Source of the DNA: Clostridiales bacterium
GTDB taxonomy: Bacteria; Bacillota; Clostridia; Oscillospirales; Oscillospiraceae
NCBI GenBank assembly: GCA_902362775.1
Contig: CABIXV010000004.1
Coordinates: forward strand, 153,035-217,034
Direction of reading: 5' to 3'
DNA length: 64,000 bases
Below, one piece after another: positions 7,714 to 16,059 of this stretch; position 1 is the first letter of the stretch, and each line of letters begins with the position of its first letter. The notes under the pieces were generated by a model. The model was not told the origin of the DNA. It ran no database searches and saw only the letters and a program-made list of their open reading frames with translations. The translations under genes and the position numbers were made by a program.

Positions 7714-8997
7714 TTACGAGGGCATTCCCAATGCGTTGGGTAGGAAAGTAATGAAGCCAGGGACATAGGTGATGATCAGAATGTCTATAATCAGGACGAT
7801 CAGAAAGGGAATCACCTTTTTGGATACGGACTCGATTGAGCGGTTCCCAATCCCTGCAGCGATCAAAATATTCAGAGCCATGGGAGGAGTCAGCATTCCA
7901 ACAGAGGTGTTGACCACCATAATGAGGCCAATCTCCAGATAGCTGACGCCGATCTGGCTAGCGATGGGCAGTATCATAGGCGTGATCATCAAAATGATGG
8001 CATTAGTTTCCAGAAATACACCCAATACCAGCAGCAACAGGTTGAGGATCAGTAAAATAGCGTATTTGTTGTTTACTACGCTCAGAATAGCCGCCGCAAT
8101 AGAATTTGGGATGCGCTCATAGACCAGCAGCCAGGAGAAGGCACCGGAGGCGGCGATGACAAACATGACTACAGCCGTGCTTCGACCAGCAGAGATAATA
8201 ATACGAGGAAAATCCTTCCAGGATATTTCTCGGTAAATGAGCATAGAGACAATCAGAGCATAGACGATGGCCACAGCAGCGGATTCGGTTGGAGTAAAGA
8301 TGCCGCCGTAAATGCCACCTAGGATAATGACTGGCATCAATATGGCCAGGATAGACCGGAAAAAGGACCGGAAGAGGACACGGAAGCTGAAGGGGATCGT
8401 TCCATAGCCAAGGCCACGGGCTTTGATGATCATTACAAGGCTCAGTGTAACAATCATCAAAATAGCAGGGACGAATCCCGCAATAAAAAGCGTGCCAATG
8501 GAGACGCCGCTGACGACGCCGAAGGTAATCATGGGAGTGCTGGGAGGAACTACAACGCCCAGTGTACCCGCCGAAGCAGCAACGGCACAGGCGTATTCCT
8601 TATCGTAACCTTCGTCCTCCATTGCGGGGATCATCGTGCCGCCAATTGCGGCCACGGTGGCAGCGTTGGAACCGGACAGCGCGCCGAAAAAACCAGAGGA
8701 CACTACTGTGATGACGCTGAGACCTCCAGGCACCCATCCAATCAGGGCTTTTGCAAACTCGATGAGCCGCTTGGAAATCCCACCGCTCTCCATGATCCCT
8801 CCGGCTAGCATGAAGAAGGGAACGGCCATGAAGGGGAAAGAATCCATGGCGGTGAACATCTTTTGCGGAAGGACGACTAGATTGCTATCTAGACCTCCCA
8901 CTACCATGGCGAGGGCACAGGACAGCGTCAGGCAGACTGCGATCGGGATGTTCAACAGTAACAGGACGAACAGGGTTCCGAACAATACGGCGACCAT
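7714..8997 (-). CDS. dctM: TRAP transporter large permease (DctM family)
   Basis: The 427-residue, about 12-helix ion-coupled transport subunit of a tripartite TRAP importer. Family signatures include PFFMLAGGIMESGGI near residue 60, SGFFGALSGSNAATVAAIG, VVVPPSTPMI and the C-terminal NTSVGMLTPPMALN loop. It begins one base after the dctQ stop and is the last gene of a six-gene minus-strand operon opened by the acylating aldehyde dehydrogenase. The operon suggests import of a small carboxylate (or sulfonate) that the upstream enzymes process. TRAP permeases do not reveal substrate by sequence. Confidence 0.94.
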   Translation of the reverse strand: MVAVLFGTLFVLLLLNIPIAVCLTLSCALAMVVGGLDSNLVVLPQKMFTAMDSFPFMAVPFFMLAGGIMESGGISKRLIEFAKALIGWVPGGLSVITVVSSGFFGALSGSNAATVAAIGGTMIPAMEDEGYDKEYACAVAASAGTLGVVVPPSTPMITFGVVSGVSIGTLFIAGFVPAILMIVTLSLVMIIKARGLGYGTIPFSFRVLFRSFFRSILAILMPVIILGGIYGGIFTPTESAAVAIVYALIVSMLIYREISWKDFPRIIISAGRSTAVVMFVIAASGAFSWLLVYERIPNSIAAAILSVVNNKYAILLILNLLLLVLGVFLETNAIILMITPMILPIASQIGVSYLEIGLIMVVNTSVGMLTPPMALNILIAAGIGNRSIESVSKKVIPFLIVLIIDILIITYVPGFITFLPNALGMPS

Positions 8998-9471
8998 TTA
9001 TAATACCTCCTGTTGTTCTTCCTTATGGTTGAAAAAGGCCTGGATGATCCGTACCAACATAAGAACGAAACCAAAGAGCAGGATGGTATACATTTTCCAC
9101 ATAGGGATGTGCATTGCGGCAGAAGATTGCGATACCCGCATCTGGTTAGTAACCAGTTGATAGGCTAAAAAGATCATCAGCACACAAAACAGGACCAGAA
9201 TGAGGAAGCGGATGATACGGAAGGATGGCTTGGAGCTTTTGGGGATGATATCCATGAAGAAGCTTAGCCCCAGGTGTGAATTCTCACGAAACCCAAGAGA
9301 GATGCCAGCGAAGGCGGCGATGATCATCAGATACCGTGCCGCCTCCTCAGACCAGGTCATGGAGCCTAACTCAAAATAGCGCACCGATGTCCCGAGGAGC
9401 GTGATGACTGTCATTAGTGGAAACGTGATCAGCAGAACAATTTCTTCCAGATGGCCGAATATTTTTTTCAC
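8998..9471 (-). CDS. dctQ: TRAP transporter small permease (DctQ family)
   Basis: A 157-residue, four-helix subunit that pairs with DctM in the membrane and helps dock the binding protein. The family hallmark is helix 2 with SMTWSEEAARYLMI and the following FRENSHLGL segment. It abuts dctM directly, so the two are probably translationally coupled, and it follows dctP after an 81-base gap that holds a strong hairpin. Confidence 0.92.
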   Translation of the reverse strand: MKKIFGHLEEIVLLITFPLMTVITLLGTSVRYFELGSMTWSEEAARYLMIIAAFAGISLGFRENSHLGLSFFMDIIPKSSKPSFRIIRFLILVLFCVLMIFLAYQLVTNQMRVSQSSAAMHIPMWKMYTILLFGFVLMLVRIIQAFFNHKEEQQEVL

Positions 9472-9504
9472 TGTGTTTCCCCCCGAAGTCGCAAAGTTTT
9501 ATTT

Positions 9505-9534
9505 GTCCGGGGCAAAACCTGTGCTGGCCCCGGA
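9505..9534 (-). other. Intercistronic hairpin between dctP and dctQ
   Basis: A perfect 9-bp GC-rich stem GTCCGGGGC / GCCCCGGAC with no U-tract on the transcript side. It probably stabilises the upstream dctP message or causes partial termination, giving more binding protein than permease. Function is inferred. Confidence 0.5.
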
Positions 9535-9552
9535 CGCTGCATGGAAACGCGC

Positions 9553-10608
9553 TCAATAATCTCCATTCTGGATACGCTCGATATAGGGACCGTAGACATC
9601 CCAATACTGCTCATACACTTGCTGAGCATAGGGCTGGAATAGGGACTTGTCGATCGTATTGTTGATCTGGGTGCCGCTGCTTTCGATCTCCTCCAGATAG
9701 GAGGCATCTAGGTCTACACAGCACTGGCGCTCATAGTCACGGGCCTCCTCGGCGGCGCTCTGGATCAGAACCTGGAGGTCACTGGGGAGGGTCTGCCAGA
9801 TACTCTCAGAGAAGCAGAGCTGAGCGGGGCCGTAAAAATGTTCGGTGAGGGACATGTAGGTCTGTGTCTCATAGAGCTTGTTTGTGGCGATTAAAGCAGT
9901 TGGGTTCTCCTGCCCGTCAACCGTCTTTTGCTGAAGGGCGGTATATAGCTCGCTAAAGGACATAGTGACCACATTGGCCCCCAGAGCGGAGAAGAAGGAA
10001 ACATAGACCTCGTTTTCCGGGACACGGATGGTGATACCGTTCACATCCTCCGGGGTGCTGATCTCTCTGCGGCTGTTGGTCATGTTTCGGAAGCCGTTTT
10101 CCCAATAGGCCAGTAGGCGGAGCCCGGACTCCTGGGGCATATTGGCGGCGATCTCCTGGCCAATCTCGCCGTCTAGTACCGTGTGAGCGACCTCTCTACT
10201 CTCAAAGAGGTAGGGCAGATCAAACAGCCCAAACATAGGATTGAAGCTGACCGCACAACCTGGGATAAGAGCCATATCTAATGCGCCCAACTGCATACTT
10301 TCTGCCAGTTCGCGCTCTCCGCCCAATGCACTGTTGCTGTATATTTCCACGGTCACGTTATACCCTGCCTCTGCCGCGGAAGCTTCCAAAGTTTCCTTGA
10401 AAAAGGCGGCACCCAGATTATAAGGGTGGTCATCCGCGACCACGTTGGCAAACTTAAAGACATAGCTCTCGCTGGGGCTGGGAGAGGGGGTGGACCCGAC
10501 ATTGCTAGTGTCGTCCCTATCCCCCGAAGTGGAGCAGCCAGACAGGATTGCTGCGGATAGAGCAAAGACAAGTACTGGGGACAGAACACGCTTTAGGATC
10601 TTTTTCAT
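9553..10608 (-). CDS. dctP: TRAP transporter substrate-binding lipoprotein (DctP family)
   Basis: The 351-residue extracytoplasmic binding subunit. The signal peptide ends in a lipobox LSGC, so Cys25 would be lipidated; a Ser/Pro/Thr-rich linker follows. DctP features are the FKFANVVADDHPYNLGA start, a long connecting helix, the Arg in GITIRVPENEVYVSFF (family position that usually salt-bridges a substrate carboxylate), and PTALI further on. It is preceded by the HMG-CoA-lyase-like gene with 29 bases between. The ligand is probably an organic acid, by family and operon, not by direct evidence. Confidence 0.93.
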   Translation of the reverse strand: MKKILKRVLSPVLVFALSAAILSGCSTSGDRDDTSNVGSTPSPSPSESYVFKFANVVADDHPYNLGAAFFKETLEASAAEAGYNVTVEIYSNSALGGERELAESMQLGALDMALIPGCAVSFNPMFGLFDLPYLFESREVAHTVLDGEIGQEIAANMPQESGLRLLAYWENGFRNMTNSRREISTPEDVNGITIRVPENEVYVSFFSALGANVVTMSFSELYTALQQKTVDGQENPTALIATNKLYETQTYMSLTEHFYGPAQLCFSESIWQTLPSDLQVLIQSAAEEARDYERQCCVDLDASYLEEIESSGTQINNTIDKSLFQPYAQQVYEQYWDVYGPYIERIQNGDY

Positions 10609-10637
10609 AATGATCTCCTTCCAGTTTGTTTGTCTGC

Positions 10638-11540
10638 TTACGAAAACAATTCCGTTTTATCTGGTGCAATTTGTATCTGGTGACCACTGAAATTTCCCTT
10701 GATATGCTCATGGGCATATCTGGCGGCTTCTAATAGCTTCTGTTCATCCACCCCAGTGCGGTAGCCCATATGGTTAAGCATATAGACCAGATCCTCGCTG
10801 GAGGTGTTCCCAGAGGCGCCAGGGGCGAAGGGACATCCCCCCAGACCGCCTAGTGCGGCCTGGACCGAGGTAATGCCGCACTCAATGGCGGCTAGAGTGT
10901 TGACCATGCCCATATTCCGGGTATCGTGGATATGTACCCCGAACTCCACATCTGGGAACTGCTCTAGCAGAGCCTGGACGTATCGGCGCACCTGGGCGGG
11001 GTGTGCAGCACCGATGGTATCACACAGAGTCATGGAGCGGATGCCCAGGTCATAACCCTGATGGACGGCGGCTTGGACCTGCTCCAGCGGTATCTGGCCC
11101 GTGAATGGGCAGCCAAATGTGGTAGCCAGGTCCAGCGTGATCTGAGCCTCTGGACAGTTATCCACGATGTGGCCCAACTCCACAAAGGATTCTGCAGGCG
11201 TGCGGTTTACATTAGCTCGGTTGTGAGCCTCGCTTACGGAGATGACGATGGCCAGTTCACGGATACCGGCGGCCAGGGCGTCCTGTGTTCCCCGGAGATT
11301 AGGGACCAATGCGCTGAGATGGAGGCGGGGATATCGCTCCAGACAGATGCCAGCCACCTCACGTGCGTCCCGCATCTGGGGAATGGCCCTAGGGCTGACA
11401 AAGGAGGTAATCATGATGTTCCTTACCCCGGCCTGGGCGATCTTGTCGATGATATTCAGCTTGATCTCCGTAGGGATGAAGTCGCAGACATTTTGAAAGC
11501 CATCCCGGGGACCCACCTCCACCAATTTGATCTCTTCCAC
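10638..11540 (-). CDS. HMG-CoA lyase family enzyme
   Basis: A TIM-barrel retro-aldolase of the hydroxymethylglutaryl-CoA lyase (HMGL-like) family. Seen are the N-terminal EVGPRDGFQN with catalytic Arg, the metal site HIHDT, and the signature LGGLGGCPFAPGASGN with the catalytic loop Cys. I prefer GTG 11540 (GAGGGGGAG 4 bases upstream, and the N-terminus then matches the family). ATG 11555, overlapping the previous stop as TGATG, is the alternative. Classical enzymes cut HMG-CoA to acetyl-CoA and acetoacetate. The strand-4 segment FGCPFTG differs from the usual LGCPYEG, so another 3-hydroxyacyl-CoA is possible. It sits between two dehydrogenases and a TRAP importer. Confidence 0.85.
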   Translation of the reverse strand: MEEIKLVEVGPRDGFQNVCDFIPTEIKLNIIDKIAQAGVRNIMITSFVSPRAIPQMRDAREVAGICLERYPRLHLSALVPNLRGTQDALAAGIRELAIVISVSEAHNRANVNRTPAESFVELGHIVDNCPEAQITLDLATTFGCPFTGQIPLEQVQAAVHQGYDLGIRSMTLCDTIGAAHPAQVRRYVQALLEQFPDVEFGVHIHDTRNMGMVNTLAAIECGITSVQAALGGLGGCPFAPGASGNTSSEDLVYMLNHMGYRTGVDEQKLLEAARYAHEHIKGNFSGHQIQIAPDKTELFS

Positions 11541-11554
11541 AGTACTCCCCCTCA

Positions 11555-12679
11555 TCAATAGGCTTTCTTATAGATCTCCAGGAATTGATCCTGGTCCATC
11601 TTCACATAGTTGGCAACGAGTAGCCGTTGCTGGGTCTCATAGACCCGCTCTACATAGCGGGGCAGGTCCTCCTCTCGGACACCATACTCCCGAAGCCGTT
11701 TCCGAGGCAGGATCTGGTCCAGTAGGTCGTCCAGAGCCTGGAAAGTGCCCTGAAGGTCTGTTTCCACCCTCAACTCCTGGCGGATAATGGAGGCCAACTC
11801 ATTCAGCTCTGGACCGTCGGGCCTTAGCTCAGCGTAAGTACTGAACACCGGGACCAGGAAGCGGTAGTTGGACTCTCCGTGGGGCACATGATGCTGACCG
11901 CCGAAGTGCATAGCGCAGGCGTGGACCGCTCCGCAGATATCATTGGACAGGGCGATACCGGCGTAGGAGCTGGCCAGCAGAAATTGGTCCATCACCTGGA
12001 ATTTGGCGTCCATCCCCTCACAGGCCATTTTCTGGAAGTTCTTGATGTTCAGCCGTATGGCCTCTCGACAGAAAGGTTTATTGAAGTTCCCGCTGAGGGG
12101 GTTGACAAATATCTCCATGGCGTGGATCAGAGCGTCAATGGCGCTGCAAGCAAAGACCTTGTGGGGTATCTTCATCAGCAGATCGGGAATGAGGACGGCA
12201 TGGTCAGCAAAATTGCATTCGATGCGCTTGCCGATCTTGGCCTGGAGCTTGGGCCGGTCGATGACGGATACACAAGTCATCTCGCAGCCGGTGCCGCATG
12301 TGGTGGGGATCAGGATTAGCCCTTTGTCCCGCACCAGAGGAACCCGCTCCTCGTAGATATCGTCGTAAGACTGGGCATCTTTGATGCATAGCAGTTTGGC
12401 AGTGTCAAGCACACTGCCTCCACCTACGCCGATGATCCGGTCGATCTCCCGGCCTTGAAGGTCCTGTAAAATGTGGGTAACAACCTCGTCGCTGGGCTCA
12501 CTAGTGGAGTAGTCTTCATAGAATAGCAATTGGCAGGGGAGAGGGAGATTCGCTAAAAAATCCTGATAGGTGAATTTGTTGAGGAACAGCAGATCCCGGT
12601 CGCTGATCTGAAACTCTTCCAAAAATTCCTGAAATGAGGCCACTTCATGAAGCTTTGAGTTGACGGAAAAATTGTACAT
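11555..12679 (-). CDS. Iron-containing alcohol dehydrogenase, 4-hydroxybutyrate dehydrogenase-like
   Basis: A group III Fe-dependent alcohol dehydrogenase, 374 residues from ATG 12679 (SD AGGAGGGG). NAD-binding GVGGGSVLDTAK is followed by PTTCGTGCE, and metal ligands come from AIDALIHAME, the VHACAMHFGG region and HHVPHGE. From recall the whole chain resembles Clostridium kluyveri 4-hydroxybutyrate dehydrogenase, especially REYGVREED, QQRLLVANY and the terminal YKKAY. The neighbour upstream is a CoA-acylating aldehyde dehydrogenase like SucD, so the pair could interconvert succinyl-CoA, succinate semialdehyde and 4-hydroxybutyrate. Sulfoacetaldehyde reductases also belong to the Fe-ADH superfamily, so an analogous sulfonate route is not excluded. 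Confidence 0.82.
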   Translation of the reverse strand: MYNFSVNSKLHEVASFQEFLEEFQISDRDLLFLNKFTYQDFLANLPLPCQLLFYEDYSTSEPSDEVVTHILQDLQGREIDRIIGVGGGSVLDTAKLLCIKDAQSYDDIYEERVPLVRDKGLILIPTTCGTGCEMTCVSVIDRPKLQAKIGKRIECNFADHAVLIPDLLMKIPHKVFACSAIDALIHAMEIFVNPLSGNFNKPFCREAIRLNIKNFQKMACEGMDAKFQVMDQFLLASSYAGIALSNDICGAVHACAMHFGGQHHVPHGESNYRFLVPVFSTYAELRPDGPELNELASIIRQELRVETDLQGTFQALDDLLDQILPRKRLREYGVREEDLPRYVERVYETQQRLLVANYVKMDQDQFLEIYKKAY

Positions 12680-12698
12680 ACACACCCCTCCTTTTCGG

Positions 12699-14099
12699 TC
12701 ACAGAACAACGTTGTCCAGCAGGTCGCCGAAGATCTCCTCCTCTGTGGCGGGCTTTCGGTCGATGGGTTCGGCCACCCAGGTAGTGTTGAAGTAGTGCTT
12801 CTGTGTGATGTTTTCTGAGGCGATGTTACCGCCCCAAGTGCCGCAACCCAGAGAGAAAGTGTTGGCCAGACCATTATGCCACGCCCCGGAATTGGACATG
12901 CTGTGAGGCTGGCGCACAATGACCTTGACGGTGTAGGTGTTCATGGCTAGCTTTTCAATGTGCTCCTGGTTGTAACTGTGGATCCCGCAGGAGTGGCCTA
13001 GACCGGAGTACTGCTGGATCTGGTTGACCAGTTGGACTGCCTTATCAAAGTCGTCATATTTATAGACGGTGAGGACGACGGACAGCTTTTCATGGGAGAA
13101 GTTGCTGTCCGGCCCCGCCTTGGTCTCCTCTACCATGATGAACTGGGTGCCCTCTGGCACGGAGATGCCTGCTAGATGCGCGATGGTGGAGGCGGGGCGG
13201 GCCACGATGTCCCGGCTCAGGTGTCCATCCACCCACATGGTCTCCTCCAACCTCTCCTTCTCCTCTGGAGTAGTCATATAGCCGCCCTGCTCCTTCATAC
13301 AGGCAATGAAGCGGTCATAGATGCTTTGCTCCACAAGGACAGAATTTTCCGCTGAGCAGCCAGAGGCCCAGTCGTTAGCCTTACTCATGGCAATCTTCTT
13401 GGCGGTCTCCTGCAGATCGGCAGTCTCGTCGACGATGACCACCGCATTGCCGGCGCCCACGCCGTAGGCGGGCTTTCCAGAGCTGTAAGCGGCCCGTACC
13501 ATATCCCCGCTGCCAGTGGCCATGGTGATGTCGCACTGGGCCATCAGATAGGCGGCCTTGGCCTTGGAGGGGTGCTCGATACAAAGGAACACATCCTCAG
13601 GCGCGCCGTTCTTCCGCATGACCTCACGCATAATATCCACGACCCGTTTGGTGGTCTCTTTACTGGAGGGATGGGGAGCGCAGATCACAGCATTTCTGGC
13701 CCTCAGACCGAGTACGCCCTTGAAGAGTGGGGTGGCCTCCGGGTTAGTGCTGGGGATCAAGGCGGCAATGACCCCCATAGGCTTGGCGATTTTGGTCAGC
13801 CCCTTTTCTGGGATGCGCTCGATGACACCCACTGTCTTAGTGGGAAGGATGTCGTAGAGGACGGCGGGCATCTTTTGCGTTAGTTTGGCGATCTTGGAGT
13901 CCACTCGCCCCATGTGAGTCTCCTCCAGCGCCTGCTCAGCGATATCCCGGGCCAGATCCGGCCGAGACAAGGTATAGACCAGGGCTGCGGCCAGCTCATC
14001 CACACGGCGCTGGGAATAGCCTTCCACAATTTTTTGGGCGGCTCTGGCCCGCTCCACCAGTTGAGCGATATAGGCCTGGTCTTGATTGGTACGATCCAT
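12699..14099 (-). CDS. CoA-acylating aldehyde dehydrogenase (SucD/SauS-like)
   Basis: A 466-residue acylating aldehyde dehydrogenase from ATG 14099, with AGGAGGAATACAT in front. It reversibly reduces an acyl-CoA to an aldehyde with NAD(P)H. The catalytic Cys is Cys248 in WASGCSAENS; AYSSGKPAYGVGAGN and LGCGTWGGN...SENIT are family blocks. The closest named families known to me are succinate semialdehyde dehydrogenase (acetylating) SucD and sulfoacetaldehyde dehydrogenase (acylating) SauS; sequence alone does not separate them here. It is first in the operon, 19 bases before the Fe-ADH gene, behind a consensus promoter with an operator on its -10. No CoA-transferase or ligase gene is in the operon. 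Confidence 0.85.
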   Translation of the reverse strand: MDRTNQDQAYIAQLVERARAAQKIVEGYSQRRVDELAAALVYTLSRPDLARDIAEQALEETHMGRVDSKIAKLTQKMPAVLYDILPTKTVGVIERIPEKGLTKIAKPMGVIAALIPSTNPEATPLFKGVLGLRARNAVICAPHPSSKETTKRVVDIMREVMRKNGAPEDVFLCIEHPSKAKAAYLMAQCDITMATGSGDMVRAAYSSGKPAYGVGAGNAVVIVDETADLQETAKKIAMSKANDWASGCSAENSVLVEQSIYDRFIACMKEQGGYMTTPEEKERLEETMWVDGHLSRDIVARPASTIAHLAGISVPEGTQFIMVEETKAGPDSNFSHEKLSVVLTVYKYDDFDKAVQLVNQIQQYSGLGHSCGIHSYNQEHIEKLAMNTYTVKVIVRQPHSMSNSGAWHNGLANTFSLGCGTWGGNIASENITQKHYFNTTWVAEPIDRKPATEEEIFGDLLDNVVL

Positions 14100-14153
14100 A
14101 TGTATTCCTCCTAGCATATTGATTGTGTGTAATATTTTCAAAATATAATACTT

Positions 14154-14194
14154 AATTGTATACAATTTATAACATGATTGTATTAAAGTGTCAA
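14154..14194 (-). promoter_or_regulatory. Consensus promoter of the dehydrogenase-TRAP operon with palindromic operator
   Basis: On the minus strand TTGACA (14189-14194) and TATAAA (14166-14171) are exactly 17 bases apart. A perfect 14-bp palindrome AATTGTATACAATT (14154-14167) covers the -10 edge and start point. Its core TTGTATACAA resembles FadR-subfamily GntR sites (TnGTnnnACnA type), so the divergent GntR protein is the likely repressor. Confidence 0.72.
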
Positions 14195-14331
14195 TGGAGA
14201 AGAACATATTTCTCTCCCTTTTTTCAAAATACATTCAGATTAATTATGTAGATAGTCTATAAAAAGGAGGACTGAGAAGGATTTGTTTTATACATATATG
14301 CACATATTGTGGGGGATATACCGATCTCCAC

Positions 14332-14375
14332 TTGGCGAATTTTATTCTATATGATATACTAAAATTATATTTTAG
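14332..14375 (+). promoter_or_regulatory. Promoter of the GntR gene with inverted repeat at the start point
   Basis: TTGGCG (14332-14337) and TATACT (14355-14360) are 17 bases apart. A second, different inverted repeat CTAAAAT-TAT-ATTTTAG (14359-14375) begins at the -10 and may mediate autoregulation. Confidence 0.55.
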
Positions 14376-14423
14376 AATACCAAAAGGGTAAGGAGGGCCG
14401 GAGGCCCGAAAGGATGTGTTGGT

Positions 14424-15086
14424 ATGAGCCGTTCTGCGGCGGATGAGGCCTATGACGCACTGCACGAGATGATCTCCACTGGATCGATTTCGGCAGGGCA
14501 GCAGATCGTGGAGAGTGCGATTGCCGAGTCTCTGGGCATGAGTCGGACCCCGGTGCGGGAGGCCATCCGCCGGCTTCAACAGGACGGCCTGGTGGAGGTC
14601 ATTCGAAACCGGGGATGTTTTTTGAAAAAGAGTAGCTTTTCTGAACTGGCGGACGGTTATGAGATGATTGCTCTGTTTTCTGGAATGGCCTGCCGAAGGC
14701 TGGCTCTCCAGCAGCCGGACATGGACATGACTGAGCTGGAGGAGTGTATCAAGGTTATGGAGGACTGTCTGGAGCAGAAGCATATCCGAGGCTGGGTGGA
14801 GCAGGACCTGCGTTTCCACCGACTGCTGATCCAGTTGGCGAGGATCCCACAGCTGAGTGCCATGTATGATCACCTAAGCCTGTATGTCAATCAGGTGCTA
14901 TGGCTGATCACCCCACTGTTTGTGGACTGTGCTCTTTCGACCAGGGATCACCGGGCCTTGCTCTCCTTGATCCGGCAGGGGAAGGAAGAGGACACCTTTC
15001 AATTTGCTAGGGAGCACCATATGCGTACAGCAGAGATTATCCGGAAGGTGGACAGCTTAAGAAGTGGCGCAGCCAATTTTTACTGA
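14424..15086 (+). CDS. GntR-family regulator, FadR/FCD subfamily
   Basis: A 220-residue regulator: N-terminal winged HTH (residues about 5-70, with SLGMSRTPVREAIRRLQQDG, the classic GntR recognition helix) and a C-terminal all-helical FCD effector domain with metal-type residues in the DLRFHRLL block and HHMRTAEII. FCD regulators usually sense small organic acids and repress adjacent catabolic operons. It is divergent from the six-gene aldehyde dehydrogenase/TRAP operon and is the obvious candidate for its control. The SD is AAAGGATG upstream of ATG 14424. Confidence 0.92.
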   Translation: MSRSAADEAYDALHEMISTGSISAGQQIVESAIAESLGMSRTPVREAIRRLQQDGLVEVIRNRGCFLKKSSFSELADGYEMIALFSGMACRRLALQQPDMDMTELEECIKVMEDCLEQKHIRGWVEQDLRFHRLLIQLARIPQLSAMYDHLSLYVNQVLWLITPLFVDCALSTRDHRALLSLIRQGKEEDTFQFAREHHMRTAEIIRKVDSLRSGAANFY

Positions 15087-15102
15087 AAGCATTTCTGATG
15101 AC

Positions 15103-15141
15103 AAAAAAAGCCCGCTGTGGAGTTCCACAGCGGGCTTTTTC
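15103..15141. terminator. Bidirectional terminator between GntR gene and rpmF
   Basis: Near-perfect palindrome: AGCCCGCTGTGG / CCACAGCGGGCT with loop AGTT, flanked by A7 on the left and T5 on the right, so it works for both convergent genes. Confidence 0.92.
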
Positions 15142-15152
15142 CGCAATATTCA

Positions 15153-15341
15153 TTACTGCTGGGCCTCGACCTGGCCAAATGTGTGGCCGTTATAGGTCAG
15201 ACAATTCTTGCACATCCGGTGAGGCAGCCGGAACGCCCCGCACTTGGGGCAGGTCACGATACCGGGAGTTTCCAGCTTCCAGTGGGAGCTGCGCCGCTTA
15301 TCGCGCCGGGCCTTGGACACTTTTCTCTTAGGAACCGCCAT
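15153..15341 (-). CDS. rpmF: 50S ribosomal protein L32
   Basis: A 62-residue ribosomal protein starting [17 protein letters not shown], with a complete zinc ribbon (CPKC and CKNC), the C+ form. The ATG at 15341 is backed by AAGGAGGTG. It is co-transcribed behind yceD, an arrangement conserved across bacteria, from a consensus SigA promoter. Confidence 0.97.
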   Translation of the reverse strand: MAVPKRKVSKARRDKRRSSHWKLETPGIVTCPKCGAFRLPHRMCKNCLTYNGHTFGQVEAQQ

Positions 15342-15387
15342 GGGTGACACCTCCTTCGGTTTACGTGCCGTGCGGCACTTCGACTAC

Positions 15388-15891
15388 TCACTCAGTTTCG
15401 CCATCCAACAGCTGCGCAAGGGCCGCCAGTCTTGGATCTACTTCAGGTCTGCACCCGCAGGGACCGAGATTCAGGTCAGCCCCGCATTTGGCACACAGCC
15501 CTTTGCAGTCGTCTGAGCAAAGGTTTTTGGTATCCATCTCGAGTACGAAAGCCTCCGTCACCACCTGGTCCAGATCCAACTCAGTTCCATCCAGAAGGAT
15601 GATCTCGTCGTTCTCCTCATCCTCCAGGGCCTGGGCAACCAGACTGTCCAGCCGGACCACCTTTTCACGGGAAAATTCCTTCCCGCAGCGGTCACAGACC
15701 AGATCCAACAGGGAACTGACCGTCCCCTCCAGCACAAGAGCGCCCGCGTGGTTGGTCACGCTGCCCTGGGCTAGAACGGGGCGGGTGATGGGTTTCCTCC
15801 CATAAAATTCCAGACCGGACAGGTCTGCCTGGAACTGGAAGGTCTTGCGGGCGTCTGGCTTATGAATGATATCTTTCAGATCCAGACGCAT
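15388..15891 (-). CDS. yceD: YceD/DUF177 family protein (23S rRNA accumulation)
   Basis: A 167-residue DUF177 protein. The family is linked to accumulation of 23S rRNA and to ribosome assembly and nearly always precedes rpmF, as here. Two Cys clusters are visible: CDRCGKEF near residue 70, and a CSDDCKGLCAKCG block followed by GPCGC near residues 120-150, which look metal-binding. The gap to rpmF is 46 bases. Confidence 0.9.
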   Translation of the reverse strand: MRLDLKDIIHKPDARKTFQFQADLSGLEFYGRKPITRPVLAQGSVTNHAGALVLEGTVSSLLDLVCDRCGKEFSREKVVRLDSLVAQALEDEENDEIILLDGTELDLDQVVTEAFVLEMDTKNLCSDDCKGLCAKCGADLNLGPCGCRPEVDPRLAALAQLLDGETE

Positions 15892-15939
15892 GGCTTCCTC
15901 CTGGGTTTGACCCTAAACTCGCATAATGGTACGGAAAGT

Positions 15940-15968
15940 ATTATAGAGAAAAGTTCCCAACTTGTCAA
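15940..15968 (-). promoter_or_regulatory. Perfect consensus SigA promoter of yceD-rpmF
   Basis: Minus strand TTGACA (15963-15968) and TATAAT (15940-15945) with 17 bases between: no deviation from consensus, as expected for a ribosomal-protein operon. Confidence 0.85.
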
Positions 15969-16059
15969 ATCTTTTTTTCTGATTGACAAATATAATTTTT
16001 TATGGTCCAATTTTGGGAAGATAGGGCACTTTTTACAGCCTTTGTAGGAGAGAGCCGCC

